NCBI GenBank assembly: GCA_964427955.1
Contig: CAYRWY010000200.1
Location: 1 to 10,087, forward strand
DNA length: 10,087 bases
Direction of reading: 5' to 3'
From: JACRBK01 sp964427955
GTDB lineage: Bacteria > Chloroflexota > Anaerolineae > Aggregatilineales > Aggregatilineaceae
The notes under the pieces were generated by a model, which made no database searches, was not told the DNA's origin, and saw only the letters and a list, made by a program, of their open reading frames with translations. Made by a program: the position numbers and the translations under genes. This document shows positions 6,548-10,087 of the stretch, in pieces. Within the stretch, counting starts at the first letter, position 1, and each line of letters opens with the position of its first letter.

Positions 6548-7894
6548 CTACTTCGCTTCGAAAGCGTCCGGGTAGAGCGCGTGCGCCACGTCCTCGACGC
6601 CCTGCACGATGTACTGGCTGACGTTGGTCATGTGCGCGTCGTTGATGGCGTAGACGTGCCCCGCCTGGACCGCCCCCAGCGTGCTGAACGCGGGGTCCTG
6701 GGTGAACCACGTGGAATCGGCGCTCTGGCCGGAGAACCAGCCGCCCAGCAGCACCACGTCCGGATCGGCGGCCAGCACGAATTCGGCGTTGACCAGGGGA
6801 TAGGCTTCCAGCCCGGCTTCGCCCACGACGTTGATCCCGCCCGCCAGGGTGATGATCTCATCGACCGTGCTGCCGGGGCCATAGGTGATTCCACCCGGCT
6901 CGTAGTACAACACGCGCACCGGAGGTTCACCCGCGACCGCTTCCTTGACAGCCTCCAGGCGGGCGTCCATGTCCTCGATCAGCGCCTCGGCGCGGCTATC
7001 CTCGCCGGTTACCTGCCCCAACAGCCGGATGTTGGCGCGGATGTCGTCCAGGGTATTGAAGGCGGCGAGCACAAACACCGGCACGTCCGCGTCCAAAAGC
7101 TGCTGGAGCACAGCGGGATCGTTGTATGCCGCCAGGACGACCAGATCGGCATCCAGGCTGATCAGGCGTTCCGGGCTGCCCGAAAGGTCGGTATAGGCGA
7201 TCCCGTCCAGTTGATCGGCAATGTTGCTGATGGCGGGGTCCTTGGCGAAATACGTCACGCCCAGCAGCCGCTCTGGACCGACCAGGGAGAGCAGAATCTC
7301 GTCCGATCCCAGCGCCACCGACGCGATCCGCTGGGGCGGCGCGGGGATCACAACCTCGCGGCCCAGCCCATCGATCACCGTGCGCGGGAAGTCGGGCGCG
7401 GGCTGGCAGATCTCCTCGAACGGGATCACGGGCAGGGGCGCGGCGTTTTTGTCGGTGGTGTCGCGCCACCACCAGCCCTCGACCGCCCCCTGCGTCAGCG
7501 GGAATTGCGCGGCGCCGATCGGGCTGTACTGCCAGTTGGCCCCGTTCAGGTGGAAATAGTTCCAGTAGAGGCAGGTCGAACCGCCCTCACACTGGCAGAA
7601 GCACGTGTCGCCGGGCGGCGTGCAGCCGTCTCCGCCGATCCGGCAGACGGTGGTCCCCAGCGGACCGCTCGACGATGCCAGGTCCAGCCCGGTCGCTTGC
7701 AAGGCGTCGATCCCGGTGGGCTTTTCTCCGGTCAGGCTGACGCAAAACGTCTGCGGCTGGCCGTCGGCACCCTGGATCACGACGCCGACCTGAATCGGGT
7801 CCTGGGCGGCAGAGCGCGGGGCGGCGAGGAACAGCCCGGCGGCGATCCCCATCCCGGCGATCAGTCCCAATATCAGCCTGTAGCGAAGATTCAT
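6548..7894 (-). CDS. btuF: Cobalamin-type ABC substrate-binding protein with an extra Cys-rich N-terminal domain
   Basis: A 448-residue secreted protein. Residues 1-30 are a Sec signal peptide (LFLAAPRSAA, cleavage near 30) without a lipobox cysteine. Residues about 34-145 form an extra domain with seven of the eight cysteines of the N-terminal half, six of them within 84-108. It ends in a CLYWNYFHLNG...PIGA...VEGWWW pattern like the transcobalamin C-terminal/DUF4430-type domains found beside cobalt and cobalamin transport genes. Residues about 170-445 are a type III periplasmic-binding fold of the BtuF/FepB group, beginning RTVIDGLGREVVIPAPPQRIAS, with the long-helix linker at about 295-320. 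Typical BtuF proteins are 270-350 residues, so the extra length is this domain. It should capture cobalamin or another corrinoid outside the cell and deliver it to the permease. The ATG at 7894 has AAAGGA about 9 bases upstream. Confidence 0.82.
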   Translation of the reverse strand: MNLRYRLILGLIAGMGIAAGLFLAAPRSAAQDPIQVGVVIQGADGQPQTFCVSLTGEKPTGIDALQATGLDLASSSGPLGTTVCRIGGDGCTPPGDTCFCQCEGGSTCLYWNYFHLNGANWQYSPIGAAQFPLTQGAVEGWWWRDTTDKNAAPLPVIPFEEICQPAPDFPRTVIDGLGREVVIPAPPQRIASVALGSDEILLSLVGPERLLGVTYFAKDPAISNIADQLDGIAYTDLSGSPERLISLDADLVVLAAYNDPAVLQQLLDADVPVFVLAAFNTLDDIRANIRLLGQVTGEDSRAEALIEDMDARLEAVKEAVAGEPPVRVLYYEPGGITYGPGSTVDEIITLAGGINVVGEAGLEAYPLVNAEFVLAADPDVVLLGGWFSGQSADSTWFTQDPAFSTLGAVQAGHVYAINDAHMTNVSQYIVQGVEDVAHALYPDAFEAK

Positions 7895-7939
7895 CGGTCA
7901 GCGTCCTTTCTACGGGAAAAAGTGATTAGTGGTTAGTTT

Positions 7940-8139
7940 TTAGTAACTGACGTTACGCACTTCGCCATTGACCTCACCCCCGGCCCCTCTCCAAAAGACG
8001 TGGAGAGGGGAGAATACGGCGGACGCCCTCCCCTTCTCCCTCTCCAGGCAAGTTGGAGAGGGAGAAGGGGGTGGGGGTTGAGGGTGAGGTAAAACCCCCA
8101 ACAGCCGGGAATAAGGAGCTGCGTAACGTCAGTTAGTAA
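7940..8139. mobile_element. MITE-like element with 13-bp terminal inverted repeats and 7-bp target duplication
   Basis: CTGACGTTACGCA (7947-7959) and TGCGTAACGTCAG (8120-8132) are perfect inverted repeats bounding 186 bp. They are flanked directly by TTAGTAA on both sides (7940-7946 and 8133-8139), as expected of a target-site duplication. The interior has no coding capacity. It is filled by a CCTCACCCC-family palindrome (7971-8090) with 10-bp and 17-bp perfect stems. These are the marks of a non-autonomous miniature element mobilised by a transposase elsewhere in the genome. The transposase family cannot be named from this copy alone. The feature span includes the target duplication. Confidence 0.78.
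7971..8090. repeat. Nested hairpins: compound CCTCACCC...GGGTGAGG palindrome
   Basis: The outer arms ACCTCACCC (7971-7979) and GGGTGAGGT (8082-8090) are exact reverse complements. Inside are CCCCTCTCCA (7984-7993) pairing with TGGAGAGGGG (8001-8010), and a 17-bp perfect stem (8030-8046 with 8054-8070) closing a 7-base loop. It is the most elaborate member of the repeat family in this window and could slow or stop transcription between btuC and btuF. Confidence 0.8.
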
Positions 8140-8254
8140 AAAGCCCCCATCCCCTGCCCTTCCCCAGCCAGCGGAGGAAGGGCGCAGCGGTTTTTGAAGT
8201 CGCGCACAGCTTTTAAACTAACCACTAACCACTAAAAACTAAGAACCCCAGCGA

Positions 8255-9385
8255 TCAAAACACAGCAATCGCGCGGCGATTGCGCCACAGCAAAAACAGG
8301 AAGAACGGCCCGCCGGTCAGCGCGGTGACAATCCCTACCGGGAGCTGTTCCGGCGCGATCACGGTCCGGGCCAGGGCGTCGGCCAGCACCAGGAAGGCCG
8401 CTCCGCCGATCAGGCTGGCGGGCAGCAGCACGCGATGATCCGGCCCGATCACCAGGCGCAGGATGTGCGGCACGATCAGCCCGACGAAGCCCACCGCGCC
8501 CGCGATGCTCACCGCCGAGGCCGTCAGCAGGCAGCTCAGCGCCAGCAGGATCAGGCGCACGCGCGGCACGTTCACGCCGAGCGACTGCGCGCTTTCTTCG
8601 CCGATCACCAGCAGATTCAGATCGCGCGCGTAGAGCAGCAGTGCCGTCGCTGCCGCCAGGATCGGCCACCTGGCGACGTTGAAATAGGCCCAGCCGCGCC
8701 CTTCCAGGCTGCCGACCATCCACGACAGCACGGCGTGCACCGCGTTGGCGTCGGCACTGCGCAGCAGCAGCGACGAGGTGATCGCGCCCAGCACGGCATT
8801 CAGCGCGACTCCGGCCAGCAGCAGCGCCGCCAGGTTGACCCGTCCACGCTGCAAGGCCAGCCCGTACACCGCCAGCGCGCTCAGCAAAGCGCCTACGAAG
8901 GCCGCCGCCGGGATGCGCCACAGTGCCCCGGCCTGGCTGAACAGCCACAGATCCGCCAGCGCCGCCATCTGGGTGATCGCCACGATCACGCCCAGCGCCG
9001 CGCCCGCGCTCACGCCGATGATGCCCGGATCGGCCAGCGGGTTGCGGAACAGGCCCTGCATGGTTGCGCCCGCGCAGGCCAGCGCCGCGCCCACCAGCGC
9101 CGCGACCATCATCCCCGGCAGGCGCACGATGGTCACGATCCGATACGTGGTGGAATGCACATCCACCCCGCGGTCGATCCCGGCATATTGCAGCAGCGCG
9201 TTAGCGACGTCGCCTGCCGGAATGGTGGTCGGCCCGGTCGAGGCGGCGTAGATCAGCGCGCCCAGCAGCAAGATCAGCAGCACGCCGCACACGATCACCA
9301 GGCGCGGCAGCACGCCGAAGCCCGCCAGCAGAAAGGCCGGACGGCGGCGGAGAGTATCGGCAGAAGAGAGCGCAGCACTGCTCAT
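8255..9385 (-). CDS. btuC: Cobalamin/iron-siderophore ABC permease, BtuC/FecCD family
   Basis: A 376-residue permease that forms the inner-membrane channel of the importer. A run of hydrophobic helices is preceded by a short Arg-containing cytoplasmic N-terminus. The family signature RLPGMMVAALVGAALACAG lies at about 88-106, continuing MQGLFRNPLADPGIIGVSAGA at 109-129. The cytoplasmic coupling segment GFVGLIVPHILRL lies near 284-296. I chose the ATG at 9385. It gives the usual family length and has AGGG about 9 bases upstream. The frame is open further to 9490, but that would place coding sequence across the riboswitch terminator. It is the first gene after the cobalamin riboswitch, which supports corrinoid rather than iron as substrate. 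The gene ends 360 bases before btuF, an unusually wide gap filled with repeats. Confidence 0.92.
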   Translation of the reverse strand: MSSAALSSADTLRRRPAFLLAGFGVLPRLVIVCGVLLILLLGALIYAASTGPTTIPAGDVANALLQYAGIDRGVDVHSTTYRIVTIVRLPGMMVAALVGAALACAGATMQGLFRNPLADPGIIGVSAGAALGVIVAITQMAALADLWLFSQAGALWRIPAAAFVGALLSALAVYGLALQRGRVNLAALLLAGVALNAVLGAITSSLLLRSADANAVHAVLSWMVGSLEGRGWAYFNVARWPILAAATALLLYARDLNLLVIGEESAQSLGVNVPRVRLILLALSCLLTASAVSIAGAVGFVGLIVPHILRLVIGPDHRVLLPASLIGGAAFLVLADALARTVIAPEQLPVGIVTALTGGPFFLFLLWRNRRAIAVF

Positions 9386-9418
9386 GAATGAACCCTGTGA
9401 TAGGCGGTGTGGGGGATC

Positions 9419-9445
9419 AAAAACCCGGTCTGGTGGGACCGGGTT
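9419..9445 (-). terminator. Intrinsic terminator of the cobalamin riboswitch
   Basis: On the - strand, AACCCGGTC (9445-9437) pairs perfectly with GACCGGGTT (9430-9422) across a 6-base loop. Five consecutive T (9423-9419) begin at the end of the 3' arm. It lies between the aptamer and the btuC start, 33 bases before the ATG, the expected place for a transcriptional off-switch. Confidence 0.88.
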
Positions 9446-9517
9446 GGAAAGCTGCTGTCGTGGGTGAGGCGAAAAATGCCTCGCAAGCACGCGCCTGGCC
9501 AGTCCAACCCCAACCCG
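9440..9517 (-). promoter_or_regulatory. Candidate antiterminator of the riboswitch
   Basis: CGGGTTGG on the - strand (9517-9510) is perfectly complementary to CCAACCCG (9447-9440), which covers the 5' arm of the terminator. A second register, GGGTTGG at 9510-9504, could pair too. The loop between them holds a small hairpin (9466-9470 with 9478-9482). The two structures exclude each other, as in transcription-attenuating riboswitches. The pairing is visible in the sequence; its role is inferred. Confidence 0.65.
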
Positions 9518-9522
9518 CGAAG

Positions 9523-9626
9523 GTCGAAACTTGATGCGCCGAGGTGATCGACCGGACTTACAGGCAGTGCCTGATTACCGTTGCGGGACAGCGCAGGATT
9601 TACACCTGCTTCGTCACTCTTCGACG
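9523..9626 (-). ncRNA. Cobalamin (B12) riboswitch aptamer
   Basis: Read on the - strand, the conserved cobalamin-aptamer core is present in order. GGTGTAAATCCTGC is at 9606-9593, followed by GCTGTCCCGCAACGGTAA at 9592-9575. After a short stem comes TGCCTGTAAGTCCGG at 9566-9552 with the B12-box-like continuation into ATCACCTCGGC. GTCGAA (9625-9620) and TTCGAC (9528-9523) can pair to close the aptamer, and the 5' end coincides with the start point predicted from the upstream promoter. Known members bind adenosyl-, methyl- or hydroxocobalamin and reduce expression of B12 uptake or synthesis genes. The target here is the btuC-led operon. The core is clear; exact ends are approximate. Confidence 0.92.
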
Positions 9627-9631
9627 TTCCA

Positions 9632-9660
9632 AAGATAGCACCGCGCGGGGCGATTGTCAA
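9632..9660 (-). promoter_or_regulatory. Sigma70-type promoter for the riboswitch-btu transcript
   Basis: On the - strand, a perfect -35 box TTGACA (9660-9655), a 17-base spacer and a -10 box TATCTT (9637-9632). Transcription would start near 9625-9628, exactly at the 5' edge of the aptamer. The spacing and position make this a strong candidate. Confidence 0.8.
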
Positions 9661-9714
9661 CCGGCGGAGGGGTGTATCAATTTAAGGGTTTTGATGCGAT
9701 AACTGCCTTGTCCC

Positions 9715-9776
9715 GGCCTCACCCCCCGCCCCCCTCTCCATCCGTATTTTGATGGAGAGGGGTCAGGGGTGAGGCC
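9715..9776. repeat. Palindromic repeat, CCTCACCCC family
   Basis: The outer arms GGCCTCACCCC (9715-9725) and GGGGTGAGGCC (9766-9776) are exact reverse complements. The inner arms CCCCTCTCCATC (9731-9742) and GATGGAGAGGGG (9751-9762) form a 12-bp perfect stem with an 8-base loop. It lies between the end of the unknown gene and the btu promoter, 55 bases upstream of the -35 box. Confidence 0.8.
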
Positions 9777-9822
9777 GACCTATGGGACATAATTCACGAA
9801 TTGCCCCCAAACAGGATCGAGA

Positions 9823-10087
9823 TTACTGGATCGCCAGCGGGACCATCTGAGCGTGATCCGCGCCGCCCTCTTTCAACACGAGGCTGTTGCCGTTCGTGTC
9901 CAGCAGAGTCACGCGGAACAGATCGTCGCCGATGCTGTTGGGGTTGGCGAACCATTCCGCCGCCGCGACCTTGCCGCCGTCATACGTCACCGCCAGTTGG
10001 AAGAACCGCCCGCGCGAGATGCGCTCCGGGCTGCTGCCCGGCGTGACGACTTTCAGCGTATTCGATTCGATGTTGCCCACGATGTAG
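9823..10087 (-). CDS. C-terminal part of an unrecognised protein
   Basis: The frame is open from the right edge to a TAA at 9823, giving the last 87 residues. I do not recognise the family. The segment is hydrophilic with alternating short hydrophobic stretches (RFFQLAVTYDGG, LFRVTLLDTNGN, SLVLKEGG), consistent with a beta-rich, possibly secreted domain. There is no membrane helix. The GTG at 10080 is not needed as a start because the frame continues upstream. It runs in the same direction as the btu operon but ends 162 bases before that promoter, so it is probably a separate unit. Function unknown. Confidence 0.6.
   Translation of the reverse strand, partial: YIVGNIESNTLKVVTPGSSPERISRGRFFQLAVTYDGGKVAAAEWFANPNSIGDDLFRVTLLDTNGNSLVLKEGGADHAQMVPLAIQ

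Larger units (their letters stand above)
7926..8228. repeat. Outer inverted-repeat unit (14-bp arms) hosting the MITE-like element
   Basis: The left arm TTAGTGGTTAGTTT (7926-7939) is the exact reverse complement of AAACTAACCACTAA (8215-8228). The right side continues with a tandem-like second copy (CCACTAAAAACTAA, ending 8242), whose CTAAAAACTAA (8232-8242) is also the reverse complement of 7933-7943. Removing the inner element and one target copy leaves a unit of about 110 bp. I infer an older inverted-repeat sequence that later received an insertion. Confidence 0.65.
7895..8254. other. 360-bp repeat-filled spacer between the permease and binding-protein genes
   Basis: No gene is visible. 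The spacer contains two nested inverted-repeat units, each listed separately: an outer unit bounded by TTAGTGGTTAGTTT arms, and an inner MITE-like element. Two strong hairpins are inside the inner element. A further 8-bp hairpin (GCCCTTCC at 8156-8163 with GGAAGGGC at 8176-8183) lies in the outer unit, followed on the - strand by GGGGGCTTTTTAC. The T-run is too far from that stem to be a classical terminator. Confidence 0.75.

Noticed and set aside
6362..7936. A 524-codon open frame on the + strand
   Set aside because: It is antisense to the BtuF-like gene and part of the nucleotidyltransferase gene and has no recognisable domain.
8435..9391. A 318-codon open frame on the + strand
   Set aside because: It is antisense to btuC, rich in Gln, His and Arg, with no family signature.
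9386..9490. A longer permease starting at 9490
   Set aside because: It would translate through the intrinsic terminator and add a Pro/His-rich leader not seen in the family.
9514..9649. CCCGCG (9649-9644) pairing with CGCGGG (9519-9514) as the closing stem of the aptamer
   Set aside because: The 5' arm lies inside the spacer between the -35 and -10 boxes, upstream of the predicted start point, so it would not be transcribed. The GTCGAA/TTCGAC pairing fits better.
9382..9660. A 92-codon open frame on the - strand across the leader
   Set aside because: It covers the promoter, riboswitch and terminator, so it is not credible as a protein.

Overview
The window is about 10 kb of GC-rich bacterial DNA. 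Its intergenic spaces hold CCTCACCCC/GGGGTGAGG-type palindromic repeats, and it contains one run of exactly 100 N (2284-2383), which marks a scaffold join in a draft or metagenome assembly. The gene repertoire, GC content and repeat style suggest a Chloroflexota bacterium of the Anaerolineae type. This is an inference; there is no rRNA or marker gene here to confirm it.

Layout. Only the left-end gene is on the + strand: the C-terminal part of a VWA/CoxE-like protein (3-536). After a repeat-bearing spacer (537-767), everything else is on the - strand. Reading in the direction of transcription from the right edge: the C-terminus of an unrecognised protein (9823-10087); a repeat palindrome (9715-9776); a sigma70-type promoter (9632-9660); a cobalamin riboswitch (about 9523-9626) with a visible antiterminator and intrinsic terminator (9419-9445); a BtuC-type permease (8255-9385); a 360-bp spacer with nested mobile-element-like inverted repeats (7895-8254); a BtuF-like binding protein carrying an extra Cys-rich N-terminal domain (6548-7894); a small MNT-type nucleotidyltransferase (6190-6510); a BtuD-type ATPase (5379-6185); a family-2 glycosyltransferase (4387-5316); a fused FrhB-like/methyltransferase protein (2384-4383, running into the gap); beyond the gap a flippase-like membrane protein (1352-2283); and a small four-helix membrane protein (768-1190).

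How the genes fit together. The riboswitch, permease, binding protein and ATPase form a complete cobalamin (or corrinoid) ABC importer whose leader should switch expression off when B12 is plentiful. The stand-alone nucleotidyltransferase sits inside this operon with no HEPN toxin partner, four bases ahead of the ATPase gene. The glycosyltransferase, FrhB-methyltransferase and flippase-like protein look like a separate cell-envelope glycan or glycolipid module. It follows the importer with its own strong ribosome-binding site and may be co-transcribed.

Most notable points: the complete riboswitch expression platform; the fusion of a Cys-rich transcobalamin/DUF4430-like domain to BtuF; the FrhB-methyltransferase fusion whose internal Fe-S cysteine motifs are substituted; and a 186-bp MITE-like element with 13-bp terminal inverted repeats and a 7-bp target duplication, inserted inside another inverted-repeat unit between btuC and btuF. 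No clearly novel defence or mobile system is visible.
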